Of a stretch of DNA of 64,000 nucleotides, positions 45,176 through 58,754 are shown in pieces. The position numbers were made by a program, and so were the translations under genes. The stretch comes from Acanthosoma haemorrhoidale (Eukaryota > Arthropoda > Insecta > Hemiptera > Acanthosomatidae), in NCBI GenBank assembly GCA_930367205.1, contig OV884009.1:78699189-78763188 (forward strand), in the 5' to 3' direction. The notes beneath the pieces were generated by a model. The model worked only from the letters and a program-made list of their open reading frames with translations. It searched no databases and was not told the origin of the DNA. Every line of letters starts with the position of its first letter. Position 1 is the first letter of the stretch.

Positions 45176-48100
45176 AGCTTGATGAACTGCCCATAGTCCA
45201 GATATGTTTTGGTTAGGCTACAGCAAGAAAAGTATGTGAGAAAAATTAAAGGTGAAAAAAAGTCGGCCACGTGTATATCAATAATGCCCACGTCACTCAG
45301 GCTTAAGTTTTGTCAATGCACTGCACCTATAAACAAATAAAACTACAATATTCTTCAAACCAGCTGCAGAGAGACAAAAGTAGTTAAGCAAGACGCATCT
45401 AAGCACCTGACAATGTGGAAAATAATCAATCAAGCAGTGAAATAGTTAAAAATCGTAGGTCTCGATCACCGGGTCTAATGAAAAGGTAAGCAGATACCCA
45501 CGTGATTTCACGGAATTCAAAAAGTAATTCAACGTGTCAAAAATGCACTGAATTTGTTTTTCGCTATCTACATTTGGCACGAGATAATAAAATCAAATTA
45601 TCTCCAAAGCAAAATTGATTTCATTTCGATATTAATAAGTTAACTTTGTAGTCTTGGACCGTTAAGTATGTTAACTCGAATGAATGTGTAAACTCGAAGT
45701 TATCAAATACGCTTTCATATTCACCATGCATTGCCAAGTGATTAAGTTGGACTTCAACCCAATACTTTTGCCCGGAAAACTTTTTTATATGTTACTCAAT
45801 CAAAACTGAGTAGCGAAGTATGTTAACTTTTCCAGAGACAATCCTTATTCTTGATATTTTTCGAAATATCGGCTTGAGAAACATTTTATAGGATCGTATT
45901 TCGTTGCAGACAAAATACAGAACACAGCCAAGAATGAACGCCAGTTGCCACTTTATGCTGTATATATCGCTTAAGATTATGAATTTTCGTAGCAAGTTAA
46001 ACTGCAAATGGACTGTAATGGGGAATTGATCACAGAATCCGATACAAATTGGCTTGGTTAGCCAATTATGTAATAGTTTATTTTACATAAGACTTGTCGT
46101 GTCAAAAACGCAAGATCAATTAATTTCTTTTATACTTTATTGCTCACTTTGTTTACAGTGCAGATACTTTATTTCTTAATAAAGAATACCTTATTTTAGA
46201 AAATCCGGACCCCCAGAGCCAATCTCTCTATTTGCCCCTTTACTGGGGATTTCGAATACATCATTTATTTAAGTAGCAAGTGGCACAACAACCACTACCT
46301 TTTTATCTTTCGAAATTCAGAAAATATTTTTTGTCTGCCGTAATTTGTTAGGCATGTTATATTTGTGTCGAGTTATAGAGAAAACTGAACGCATCTCTTA
46401 AGTGGGTTTGTTGGAATCTTAAATATGAAAGGAAGCTGAAGTGCTGTTTTCTGTTCTTCAATGTTTACAGTAAATTTGACTTCAGATATGTTTGTTTTTT
46501 GTCGCTCTTAAGAAGTACAATTCTTATATCAAGGAGCGATGAGCTCTCATGCATAAGAAATAAATTCATTCAATTAAATAAATACATAGATAGATACAAA
46601 TAAATAGATTAAAATATAAAACATATGTCTCTGAGAAAAAAATAAAATAAAAATTTGTGTAAACTTACAAAACCCCACCTTAGACCAAGTCCCGTGAATA
46701 CTTCTTGGCAGTAACTCTTAACTTTCACCTTTTTGTAATTTATCTGAATCTTGTATTTTTAAAATACAATTTAGTTCCTAGTGGATGTAAAAAATAAAAT
46801 GCTAGTCGATTGATCAACCAGTGTTTAGTGATTAAATTAAACCAAGCTTTCATAATTACAGATCATTCAAGCGATGTTATTAATAATTATTAGTTATGGT
46901 TACTAAAATTTATTATCTAAAGAGAACAAATAATTACAGTGCCTTCTGAATACTAATCAGACGCACGTATCTACATTAGGCGACGGATTATAAGCAGATT
47001 GTTTCGAAACAAATTTTTTTGGATGTTATATAATGGAATATAGAACTGGACTTCCATCAAATTGATCTTCGTGAAATTAAAACCTTTCTTAATAACACCG
47101 CGACAACCACCAACCCAACATTTCAAAGAACAGTGAAGTGCTATATCGTTTTGATACATTGTGCTAGAACTAAAAGATAGATATTATGTAGAAAACTGCA
47201 CATCAACATTTGAGTAGTGTTTTCGCAAGTATGTATTGACAGTTCGTGCTGCTCGACACATCGATGTGAATAGCCCAGGTAAACAGTTAGTACGTGATAT
47301 TCCTCCATAGCAAATAAATGATACGTGTGTATTTACAGCAACCACGTGCCGATTAATGCGGGTTTTAAATTATATGCCAGATGCACTTTCGAAAATTTAT
47401 TGGAAAATCATCTTTGCCTGCATGTTCTACGATTGGCATGTGAAAATGATTCTATAGATCTGAAATTGTAAAGGTATATTCTGGAAAATCTCGGAATATC
47501 CTGAAAATGTACGAGGTCAGTTTGCAATATTTTATAAGTCACTTTTCCTAAGAAAGAGATTTTTTCACATTCCATAGTGTATGAGCTCTATAGTTTTATG
47601 CAAAATCACAACGTTGTTTGACACGAATGAACTTATTACCAATGATAGTTGGATAATACGTGTAGTCTCTTTTTATAGTTATTTTAGATGAGTAACTATT
47701 TAAGACTTAACATTCTAAATTTTTGATAGTTTACAATAAATGCATTTAAAAAATAAGAGCAAGCAATAAAAATCACATAATTAATGGGTTATACTTAATA
47801 GGTTATATTATGCAAATATTTTTGCTATTTATAATTTTTTTATTTTTCAAAAGCGTTATTTTCAGTGGACATTGTTTCATCAAATAAAATTTATTAATTT
47901 TGTTCAAAGCTACCTAGTAATATTTTCAAAATTTCTTTGTTTGAAGAAATCCAACCATTCCTTTATTCTAGTATTTAATTATTATTTGATATTTTAAGTT
48001 AGTGTAGGCAATTTTAATCTACTTTTTTAACAAATAGCGTAAAAAAAATGTTGAGGATATTGAATCCATGGATCAACTATTTATCGTTCCCTTAACCTTT

Positions 48101-49285
48101 TATCAGCTGTGGACAATTTATACAGTTTTATAAGTTTTTATCTATTTATTTTTTGAAAAATCAGATTCGGTTGGCCGAAGGAGATCAGCAAATAAAATAT
48201 CTATTTAAAATGCCCTGTATTTGTAGGATGTTTATTTTATTAATCTTTAAGAAAACCCTGTTACCTCTTAAACCGGACTAAATTTACTTCAGCCGTTGCA
48301 ACCTATTGACCAAACATGGAATCCGGACCCATTGATCAATTCGGGTGTTAATTAAATCACTGTAAGTGGAATGAGACAAAGTTATATCCCATACCTCAAT
48401 TTAATAATGGTAAGTTACCTTGAAGCTCTAACTCCACTCACTTACATTGAATCAATGGCACTAGCGTGCCTGAAAGTAAGGTCAAAAACCTTAATGAATA
48501 CCCTTGTCAATGAATCAGTGTCGCCTTTCCAAAAAAAAAAAAAGTCATTATTTATTTAATGATCGATGCCTGACATTCTCAAGTGGTCAAATGAAGTAAT
48601 TATAACAAACATGCCTCGTTTTCTTATTGATATGTGCGATATAATTCTCTGGTTTAGCCGACAATTGTTGGGATGTTACCACATTGTATTTACCGCAAGT
48701 ACTAAATTTGTGGTGGAGTACTTAATGCGTGCTTAATACCCAATTCACAAGATATCTATATCGCTACTCCCACATGCTCCTGCTAATCTTGAAGACTAAT
48801 GACGCCATTGGAGCCCACTCAGTTTACCATATAAATCCAATAATGGCTAGTCTTGCTCTGGGTGTAAATGAGAGGCTCCTATGAATGAATGGAACTAGGA
48901 CCAGGTGTAGGGTTCGGCTTTCACAACATCCGAATTCTTTATACGCCTACGCGAGATGTTCGCTATTTTTATTCCAAGGCAAGGCAAAAACATTTCATTT
49001 GTTATGCATGAATGGATCATTTCCATAACCCTCTCCATTTCAAATAAAACTCCACGTTTTCAACTGTCTTTATCAAGTAAATGGCTACTTATTTCTTCCT
49101 TTGTCCGACGTTGTTCTATTTCCATTCCGTTGGCATAAAACCGTATTGGGCACAGTGAGGAATACGGCGTTTCCCGCCGTTGTTCGTAAACGGTGCTTGG
49201 GCCATTTTAGACAGCCTCGTAACCTTCATTTACATATTTCTAGTCTGGATTCTGTACTTTTTTAGTTGACTATTCATTCACGAGT
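45176..49285. other. No gene seen
   Basis: A/T-rich DNA with small chance frames (45792-46007, 46971-47159, 48371-48559, 48956-49138). None has recognisable motifs. Confidence 0.4.
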
Positions 49286-49500
49286 TTGACTGAGCCTCCG
49301 TACCATCTCATAAAAAAAACTCTAGAGGGAGCTGCGGATCAAACACTAGGAAACCCTTGCACTTCCGGCGCATCCAATCCTTTCAAATCTGAGGTTCTAA
49401 GAACATCAAATACATCTTTCTATGTAACGAATCATATTAAAATGAATACTATCACAGGTATTCCTTCAAAATTCTAAACCACCCAAGAGCCTTAACAACA
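49286..49500 (+). pseudogene. Old family A LINE fragment (thumb region)
   Basis: The frame reads YHLIKKTLEG, TLGNPCTSGA, then PFKSEVLRTSNTSFYVTNH and GIPSKF. It parallels LIYKVILKP, WGTAKKSNI, SFQSKVLRTIVNAPYYVSNK and ELIPSKF of the 30-kb copy. It is much more diverged than the other copies. Confidence 0.65.
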
Positions 49501-49642
49501 TAATCCTCTGCGCACATTGGAGTAGAAGTGTCCTTTCAAGATCTCTTGTAAACATTGCGTCATTGGAAGTTCTAGTAATGATCACTTTTATAAATATAAG
49601 CAACCCTTTAGGTGAATTATGAGATACCTGATGTTACACTAA
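49501..49642. other. Flank of the foldback element
   Basis: Short unassigned DNA. The last three bases, TAA (49640-49642), are the left copy of the suggested target duplication. Confidence 0.3.
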
Positions 49643-51035
49643 TATATGATATAACGCCCGAAACATATGCTACAATGCGAAAACGGAATTTACTAGTTTG
49701 TGAAAGAATATGCGTTTAAAATGATTGTTATAAGTAGTAAGCTTAAAAAAAAAAAATATTTTGGATTTAAATACAGATTGTTTAACTGTATTTACATAAT
49801 TGTAACCCAGAAACCTATGTTTATACTCTACCTTACGTACATGGTAACTGGTGTATGCCAGATCGATAGCCTACTTCTAAAAACTCGTCCAATTTATTTC
49901 CTCCATAAAAACCTGTATGTATACGGTTCCGTTTACTTTCAAACTCATTATGTGCGGCGTTATCTTTCCTACAAATGTCTGGGATGAAATATACTTTTTC
50001 TTCCTGTGTAAAATTTGTTTTTCAAGGTTTTAGAGGTAAGCCATCAATATGTTAATAAATAAAATCACTTATTGTCTTTTCAGAGAGTTTTTGTCATTTT
50101 TGCTGAGTAAACTATTTAAAACAAAAATAAGTTCTCAAATATACTCGTAAATTGGTAAAAACTTTCCCCGACGATTTAACTAGATTAATTTGTTTGTTAC
50201 CAAAAAGGTAATTACTCACGCTCAACTTGATCGCAATATTGCATAATACTGCGCCGTTTTGAAGTGAACTATGACATAGTTGGCGGTGGCGAGTGGAACA
50301 ATTGCCTCATCACTTAAGTGATGACGAGTTTTATGAATATAACCTTTAAAAATGTGCTAAGTTTAAGCTATATCAGAAGAAACATAACCCCTAATATTTT
50401 GTGAATAGTTAGCTAAACTGGATAATAAAAGCGATGTTGGCAAAGTGTATGGCCCAGATAATATGATGAGTTGGAGGGGGGAGAGGCTGCTGGTGCCAAG
50501 TCATGTGAATTGAAGAACACCAAGTGCCGGTTTAATGGCATCTTTTATACAGCCTAGTGTTACTGGCCATCTCATTAAGCTGACACAACTGTTCACGGTT
50601 CCTATATTAAGAACATTTCGAACGGATTATCTTCAAATAATACAACCCCTTAACTAATAATTATCGCTTGTGATTGAATTCAAAGCTATAGGCCTTGCGG
50701 GTTAGTCAGGTTTTCCCCAAGGAGCTCTAAAACCGCCCCTTCCAAAAATTAGGGTTCCGAGAGTTCGGCCTATAAGCCTTCAGGAATCGCTTCCTAAGTT
50801 AACCATAAAATAATATAGTTAAATTTTATACATCCATAACTTCTAACTTGGGAAAAAATCGAAATTACAATTATGTAAATACAATCATAAATAAACAATC
50901 TGTATTTAAATCCGAAATATTTGTTTTTGTTTTTATGCTTACTACTATAACAATCATGTTATATGCATATTCTTTCACAAACTAGTAAATTCCGTTTTCA
51001 CATTGTATCATATGTTTCGCGCGTTATATCATATA
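49643..51035. mobile_element. Foldback DNA element, ~163-171 bp terminal inverted repeats
   Basis: The left arm 49643-49805 and right arm 50865-51035 are inverted copies at high identity. Shared blocks include TATATGATATAACGC, CGAAACATATG, AAACGGAATTTACTAGTTTG, GTGAAAGAATATGC and GATTTAAATACAGATTGTTT. The trinucleotide TAA sits directly outside both ends (49640-49642 and 51036-51038). Three-base TWA duplications are usual for PIF/Harbinger; a TA duplication (Tc1/mariner) would also fit. The 1.06-kb interior has no transposase-like frame, so the element is non-autonomous. A 95-codon frame (49700-49987) lies mostly in the left arm and is not a gene. Confidence 0.75.
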
Positions 51036-51039
51036 TAAG

Positions 51040-53010
51040 TGTATTTACAAATACCAGTATTTTTCTATTGTTTATACACTTTAAATAAGGTATTCGTAAT
51101 GCACTTATGAGTACCTCGTTTTCCATCCATATTTTTGTTGCCAAATTTACCATTTACCTTTTTCATCTTTTGATATTTGCATCAAATACATCTGCAATAT
51201 ATTTGATGAAAATCTCTCTTTTATCAATCTGAGCAAATATCCCAAAAAAGCTCATCCACTCAGAAAGCTCTGAAGATATAAAATAACTGTCAAAAGAAAA
51301 TTTGTGTATAGCTTTTTTTTATAGATAAAAGTATTATATAAACTAGTAAATTAGAATGTATAAAGAAATGTATCCAAACCTAATATTACAAACGCAAATT
51401 TGTATTTGGTATTTTACAAGAAATGATAATAAAATGAAACTAAGGCTTCCAGCCTCTTCATATAGGTATTTATAAGTGTTTTTTAAAATTTTATTTCACC
51501 TGTGATTGATCGGTGTCATTCTACCCAATGTGTGGATATGCTTTTCTTTGAGCTGTACGAACAGAATTCACAGTTATGTCTTAGTGCGTTTATGAGTGCC
51601 AATTCATCAGTAGTGGAGAATTTCTTTCTATTTACAATTTTTCATTCCATTGTCTTTGAGTGAAATCAAAGGGAATCCGACAGAGAATGCACCATGGAGT
51701 AATAGTCTTGCGCAATTTTTTTCTGTACTTTGAGATATAAAAAAATCGAGTCTGAACTGATTACTAGTCGTATTATTTGACTATTGTTCAATTTATGATA
51801 TTATATGAGCAAAATGCACACAGTTATTGAATGCGAACGCGTCATTACTAGGCCTTTGGTGAGTGCTAATGGGAAGCTTTGTCATCTACTCCCATTAATC
51901 GGTTTGTTTGATGACCGATAATATGTTGCAATGTTAGTTCGAGTACCTATTAGGGACATCAAAGGCGCCGAGTATTGGCTTTGATGTCGGAGAGTACATA
52001 TGTAGATACATCTACTCCAATCTCAGATACAGATGCCAAATGTATGTTTATACCCATATCTAGTTATCCCCTCTATTACATCAAAGTGTGTACAAGTTTT
52101 TTTTTTTTTTTTTAATTTTTAAAATAAAAAAATATGTATTTATAACCCCTCAGCCTAATCTACTTGCTGAAGAAATTTCATTACAACAAATATAGTGAAA
52201 TCTAATGAATTTTTAACTCAAATGTATTTTGTCTCTGACTAATATTTAATAGTAATAATAAGAAGATCCATAAAAAAGCGGTATTGCCTATATAAAAACG
52301 ATATATTAAAATTTTTTGTATAATGCCATACTAGGGGTAAAATTAGGGGCTCATATTGTGTCTCCCTCTGTGCCCACTGGGTACATTGGTTTCAGTCAGC
52401 GTGAGCTTAGACGGAGAGAATTTATATTCGGGAGGTCATACACGTGTACAGGGTAGCTCATTTTGGAGGGCACCCGACTGAATATTGTGGAAATTCTAGT
52501 TCCCACCTTGCCAGTGTATATGTTTTGGGGCTTATAGTTATTAATATTGTTAATTATTTTTACAGACACACATACGTGCTCTTCCTTTGGCTTTAGACTC
52601 TTTAATACTAATGTATACTAAAATATTTGTAGAAATGATAGTACTAGTACCATAAATGCAAAATAATTTTTAATAAAATCATAAGAATGCTAGTAGCACT
52701 TAAGGAGTTCACGCAAAGCTAACATTTCGCCTTCGGGGAATTGTGCCTGATATACTATTTGCCGAAATGCCCCTTGGGCACGAACTGGAAGTTGATTTTA
52801 ATGTTTCGCCTTGAGCCGTGATGGAATCCAAAACAGAACTCTCCTTGGCACATGGAGCCTAATTCTTCCCTCGCTCTATCATTAGGCACAATTGATGACA
52901 CGAACAAATCCTCTGCTCACAAGGGTACCAGACTTTTGCCAAATCGTTGAATTTGTCTCTTAAAGTCAGCCCATGAATAACCCGACACTTCCAGTCATCG
53001 TAAAATTTGA
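51040..53010. other. No gene seen
   Basis: Includes a T20 run at 52098-52117. Otherwise unassigned. Confidence 0.4.
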
Positions 53011-53014
53011 GATA

Positions 53015-53195
53015 AAAATATTTTTAAAGAAGTAAAAATTATATTCTGCCCTATTTAACAATAAGCAATTGCGATAAAAGTTTAGGTTCCTGGGATAGTT
53101 ACAGTTGCACTCAGTCATACAATATGTACCCAAAGAGTACATGACACCCAAGAAACCCCCAACCCCGTATGACAGTCACCTCAGAGCATACCAAG
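53015..53195 (-). mobile_element. Diverged family A LINE 3' UTR
   Basis: On the minus strand GAGGTGACTGTCATACGGGG, a GGGTTTCTTGGGTG-like block, a TTGTATGACTGAG block and TTGCTTATTGTTAAATAGGGC, GAATATAA follow the family A 3' UTR order. Identity is low and the AATAAA is lost. Confidence 0.45.
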
Positions 53196-53199
53196 GGGC

Positions 53200-54285
53200 A
53201 AGACAAGATTCAGATGACTCCTCACGAAGACGCCTTTGTGGTTTATGCACATTTATAACAATATGATCGACGTCCCTATCACAGTTAAATATTAATTATA
53301 ATTTACGTGGACATTTCTACATGTGTTTTGTGCAATTTTTAGTTTCCAAACTTAATTACCAGTCATACCAATTAGAAAATGGAATAGATGTTAGAAAATT
53401 TCTCTGCGTGTATGGTAGCCTGAAGGTAATCTGAACCAGCTTGACCTTGGTGCGTGTCTTGCTGTCATTTAATTTTTTTTTTGCTTCATTGTCCCAATGC
53501 CTTGTCACGCCAGACTCATTTTTCTATCCCACCCAATTGCACTACATACTTCATGCGTTACTGTCAACATGTTATGTCTTATTTTTATGCATGCTATTAA
53601 TATTCCTGTTAAAAAATACACATGTGTATAGTTTAACTTAACTTAACATCACAAAGCTTTTTGGTTGGTTAACTATTTCATTTTCTAATTCAGTAGCCTT
53701 GTACTTGGCTTTATTCGCACCTATATATGTACATTACTCGATCTTCTTCTGTTTTATGTAATTGTCCTATAACAGTTTTGTGCATTTGCGTCAATGAATT
53801 TATTGTCAGTTCTATAATTGTCGAGTATTTCCCGTTTAGTTTAAGGCCACATTCGTTTGTCAGTATAATATCAAGTGAATAATTTCTTCCGTGGTCAATC
53901 TAGAAGTTTCCACCTGAATATAAGGTGATCGTAAGTTTACCCTTTTCCGTCATACGTAGGTAGAACTTGGGTTGTCTGGTACTTCAAGTCATTCATCCGT
54001 GTCTTGCCAGTTTACGATTTAGATGAAATTTCAGTTGCGCCTAGAGTCTGTAATATAGTCATGACGTTCACTTTTTTTCTGTGAGTCTTCCAAATGGTAC
54101 AGCGGTTACTGTCGTAAGTAAATTACAGTCGATTTTGTTACTGACAAGTGTGAGTTAGGGAAGGCCTGGTCTTATTATCCTAGTTTCGCATGTCTGATGT
54201 GTCATTTCCAACAATCCAATGGTGATATTTATTTATTCATCTTTGCATTCTATTAAAGTTTTTCAATGCCTTCTGTCAGTGAATC
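53200..54285. other. No gene seen; G+C-balanced in part
   Basis: From about 53,430 the composition is less A/T-rich. Weak minus-strand similarity to the C-terminal part of LINE ORF2 (an EKGKLT...LNGKYST segment near 53.9 kb) may extend the element that follows, but I do not rely on it. Confidence 0.3.
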
Positions 54286-54289
54286 ATGT

Positions 54290-54960
54290 CTTAGTTTGGT
54301 TAGTCATGGTTCAATCTTGTGTCCCATATGGACATGATACATGTGTGGCTGGTTCACGGCTTTTAAATAGCTAGTTGCCCAGCCTGATCGTCTGAGCAAA
54401 GAATCCCAAGTCTGTACGTTTAAATCTTCGTACCATTTTATTTCCTTTGAAGATTGTTATTGCCAGATATTTCAACTACGGTAACAGGTTGTAATTTGTT
54501 TTTGATATATTGAATGCCAGGTTGTTGTTACCTCCCCATTCATAGACAGCGCCAAAAGATAGAATATTCCTGATGTTATCAAGTCGAAAATCGTTAGATT
54601 TCACCTTAACTAAAATGTCACCAGGTTACGTCATCGTTGAATTCTGCCGCAATAATATGGCTGTGAGGTCATCCTGGTCTGTTTCGTCAGATATGGTTTT
54701 ATTATTAATTTTAATGGATTTTTTCCACTACTTCTGTCTTTATACTCCTATCTAGACTCTGGTTCTCGTTACTGCCAACCACCCTTATTTCTGCTGCCAC
54801 TGCCACACTAACAATAACCTCTCCAGACATTGTTTCTCTTGTTATACTATTGAATCCTATGAAGTAATTTCAATTTTACATTGCAGTTTGCTGCTCACGT
54901 TCTTATTTCCTTTGTGGGATCTGATTAAGACTTATTTGGCAAGGTTATGTTGGGTCTTAT
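54290..54960 (-). pseudogene. CR1/L2-like LINE RT relic
   Basis: The minus strand reads VYEWGGNNNLAFNISKTNYN (near 54545-54490), then GNKMVRRFKRTDLGFF. It follows the CR1-group pattern L..DL..IYEWA..NNM.FN..KFELL, then V.DLGV. A decayed catalytic motif (FNDDV for FADDT) lies just upstream in another frame near 54640. Further upstream, INNKTISDETDQDDL resembles the linker before the RT domain. Many stops and frameshifts are present. The reading is by eye and tentative. Confidence 0.4.
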
Positions 54961-54964
54961 GCTT

Positions 54965-55660
54965 TTTCAACGGTGATTATGGTGATATCATTCTCCAAAA
55001 AGTCATACATCTGCTCGTCAATCCATCAACTACTGATTAACCGCTTCTTTAACGTCTTACGTTATCTTATTGACAGTACCTAGATTACTCAAAATTCTGA
55101 ACGCTTCAGCTACGTATTCACCGCCTGTCATCTTCAGAAACTGTTGACTGAATTTGCTAAGACAAGACACTAACGTACAATGTTACTGGGTGGGACTCGC
55201 TAAGAGACCAAACCATACAATTTCCAACAAGTTCCAAGCCAAACCATATGGGACACAAAGCTTGTTAAGACATGCAGACGCCATCACAGCTAATAGAGCA
55301 TCAGTATGCAGAGCTACGCAACTAAATCTACGTGATAATATATTTAAACACAACAAAAATAAATAAATAGAAAAAAATAATAATTTCACTTCTGTTTTCA
55401 AAACATTTCTTCAGGGCGTAGATCATTCCGTAGCGGCATTGATGACCTGACGGTCTTACACCAAAGTAAATAAAAAACTCGATCATCATTTAAATATTGC
55501 TATGGCCCAAATCAACTTTAAAGTCAAGCTATTTATTTTAATTAAGGATATCGTCGTCGTAATATTTTTGCTATATATTTTTCTTCATATGACAAATTCT
55601 TTCATTACCGTCAATTATACATGGAAAATAATTAAATCGATTAAACGCATTATATATTTT
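54965..55660. other. No gene seen
   Basis: Overlapping 70- and 72-codon frames on opposite strands at 55154-55401 are not recognisable. A 79-codon frame at 55502-55741 is A/T-driven and runs into simple sequence. Confidence 0.35.
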
Positions 55661-55770
55661 GACTGCACCATCTATAGATATATATATATATATCTATATA
55701 TAAATCAATATAAAGATATTTATAGGTATATAAATCAATAGACTGCACCATGTATAGATATTTATAGATA
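55661..55770. repeat. ~80-bp tandem duplication in TA-rich DNA
   Basis: GACTGCACCATCTATAGATA (55662) recurs as GACTGCACCATGTATAGATA (55741). The unit includes a (TA)n run and two TATAAATCAATA blocks. Confidence 0.7.
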
Positions 55771-58045
55771 AAGTGGTATGTTGTAATGTGTTGCAGAATA
55801 AAAATCGCAAGAAAAGAAAAAAGTAAAAATAAGAATAGTGACGAAAATATAAGCTGGGGAATTATTGATCAGTGAGCAGCATTCAAGATAAGGAAAGGAG
55901 AGCACCACTGTTGTTTGTCAGAATTATCACAAACATGTTATGGATAAAGTTTCCATGGCCGTCAACATCAAGATCTCAAGTAAATTTAATTTCCTTGGTG
56001 GGAGGGAGGGGGGGCAGAGAATCAAAAATTAAAAAGTTCAGCACTAATTAATCTTTTGCATTGTGCCTCTCAAAATAAACCTTTCATGAAAGATTTATTT
56101 TGTATTGTGCCCCTGAAATAAACCTTTCCTGAATGAATTGTAGCTTGCTATTCATCCTTCAGAGCTAAAGAAAATATAAGCTTACGGTATCGAGTTTGAG
56201 CCTCCCCTGAAAAGAACGTTTTGTATCTTAGCCTTTTAGATTTATATTATAAATTATAACTTTGAGATTTAACAGAGAAGTTTTTAAACTTTATGACATC
56301 ATGTCGAGATTTCCAGACAAGCTGTTCTTACTTGTGAGACGTGAACATAATCTTTACGTTATATCATGATAATTCTAAAAGTCCAAACTCTAACTGTTAA
56401 ATTTTAATATACAAGATTAATGTCTGTAAAGTCATTACGAGGTGGCAAACAGGCAGCGCCGGTACAGTCAGGCACGGAAGTTTGAAACTAATTATATAAT
56501 GGTAATTTTCTGAATTGAAAAAGTGATAACCCACAATGAGGAGTTTCCTTTAAAGAGGGATTTTGTACAATAAATATCCTTAGGTTTTAAGGATAATGTT
56601 TGTTTATAATAAAATAATTTTTGGGAAGGTTCTTATTTTCAATAAGATGTATTTTTACTATTTCAATCAACTATTAAATTGATATAAAGATGGTATTGAC
56701 ATTATTTGAATGGTGTGTAATACTATGTTATTTTTTCTAATCCTTTTTTTGCCATAGTGAAACGACTTTTGAGAAATTCCACTTTGGGAAATCCCATTTT
56801 CTAAATAGTTGTATAGGGTAGATCCAAGGATCAGCGGTTTTTCTTTTCAATAAAGTAATTAATGGTTATTTGTTTTAATAACTTTTTTTTTATCACTTGT
56901 GAAGTGAATTGAATTCTTTTGAATATAAATATAAACATTTAACGAAAATAGTGGTTGAAAATATCTAGGGATGCTGACCTACTTCGTAATTCCATAATTA
57001 TTGTTTAATTAAACATATGATAGTGCACGATCCTTCATTCTGGTGTGAACAAAACATTATTTTCGTTAAGTTCTCCTGTTGTAAACCCTAGCTTTCTCTG
57101 AACCACATGAACCCATCAACTGATGCAACAATGCCTACTAAATAGTGAGTTCTGAACACGCACAATTCAGAACGGAATTGTATGTTCGCCTTCATTTGTA
57201 CGAGAGGGTGTATTCGCTGACACTACAGGGCCACTAAACGCGACAATCAGCACGGGGTGAGAACTCTGCGGTGTGTGTCAGCTAGATAACAGTTGTCATA
57301 AAATAGTTGAAGATGTATTTGCAAGATAACAAGCCAGATAATATTGTGATGGTCAGAGAACAACTAGCAAGTAGGTAGGGGACGAATACAAATATAATGT
57401 GAAAGTATTTCAAAGGTTGACAATTTTTAACAATTGAGACTAGTCCTAAATACTTAACTTGAGATATTAAATCCTTCTCCTTTGAAATTCTTTAAATATA
57501 TTCCGTTTTAATCCTAATTCCTTAAATGTTTATAATTCGCCAAGTTAGCAAAGTAAATGTACATTAATAAAGTTTAGCTTTAAATCCATATACCTAATTC
57601 ACGCAGAAGAGAAAATACACATTTTTAAAAAGCTTAGTGGCATGACGAGCTGATTTTTTTTTTTTCCCCTTAGCTCTCAAATTTTTAAGATTATGGATAA
57701 GGGAAAAATAAAGAAATTTATTTGAGGTGAGCGGATCCTTTTACTAGGAGTGCCTGTTTGAAGGCGGAGTGAGGGAATTAAGGAGTGTGGGAAGCCTCGG
57801 TAGATGTGGAAATGTTGCGGTGCAGTGGTGAGAGTCCACTGAAGGCTGAGCCTAGAGTCTCTCTAGGCATGTAGTTAAAGCTGCAAAACATTTGTTATAG
57901 TCTCCTATAAACTGTATTTTCGTGCGAGAGAGAGAGTTAGAGAGTAGCGTTACTTTTGAAGAATAGTATATATTATATAAACTATTAAACATGAAATCGC
58001 AGGATTAATTAATGATAAAAGCTCTTTTATACAAATATATTATAA
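55771..58045. other. No gene seen; one imperfect tandem repeat
   Basis: At 56056-56133, TTG(C/T)ATTGTGCC(T/C)CT..AAATAAACCTTTC(A/C)TGAA occurs twice with a period of about 44. A (GA)n run is at 57925-57935. A G+C-richer patch at 57735-57870 is unassigned. Confidence 0.4.
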
Positions 58046-58049
58046 AGCC

Positions 58050-58400
58050 ACCCTGGACTTGAATTCTAAAATTAAACGGGACATGAAAGCAATAGTACAT
58101 CAGGTTAATCAAATCCTATTGAAAGTTTTCATAACATTATGCGATGCACCTTTCTACGTTGGCGACAAAAACCTTCATAGTGACCCTTTAATAAAACTAT
58201 TCACGGTTATAAAATTAGAAAATCGTCTAACGACCCAAATCTTTTAACATCACTGTTCAATAACATATATCGTCCTCGGTCATTATATGAGTGAACATTT
58301 AAATGGAAGTGGTCTTAGGTTATCTTGTAATGAACTTGTCATTGGGAGTCCTGGTACTGGCCAGTTAGTTATCCCGATAATTTCTTGAGCGTCTGTGACT
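58050..58400 (+). pseudogene. Old family A LINE fragment
   Basis: The frame has IKRDMKAIVHQVNQILLKVF, then CDAPFYVGDKNLHSD, parallel to IKRIQSFQSKVLRTIVNAPYYVSNKTLHND. After a gap the DNA block ATTGGGAGTCCTGGTACTGGCCAG matches the family A UTR start. It is strongly decayed. Confidence 0.6.
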
Positions 58401-58413
58401 CTCCCTATTACTC

Positions 58414-58470
58414 TCATTCATACAGTATTTCATTCAGCCCAGAGACCTTCCAAGACTACATGGTATACTC
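58414..58470 (-). repeat. Inverted scrap of family A 3' UTR
   Basis: The reverse complement ACCATGTAGTCTTGGAAGGTCTCTGGGCTGAATGAAATACTGTATGAATGAG matches 58876-58926 almost exactly. It includes the unusual TAGTCTTGG in place of the usual TGGATTTGG, so it is probably a local inverted copy of that element. Confidence 0.65.
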
Positions 58471-58754
58471 TGTATACAAGAGGTACTCTCTACTTCTGCA
58501 CTGTTTCTTTACAATGATGTGGTCATTTTTCAGCTGGAAGGTAGGAAGCTTTTTTAAGCTGTAGCTGCCACACAGATGTCTCCCAGCGATGCTCTTTCGG
58601 CTAACACACTGCCTGCCATCTCCTCTTGTACTCCTTAAATTCACCCTCTATTCAATTCTTTATCTTATTCTAAAAATCTGTAAATACATTTTGAAGAGTA
58701 TGAGAGACATCCTTGCAGCCCTCTAGGTAGAATACCAGGACATACGAGACAAAG
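58471..58754. other. No gene seen
   Basis: Unassigned DNA between two LINE fragments. Confidence 0.3.
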
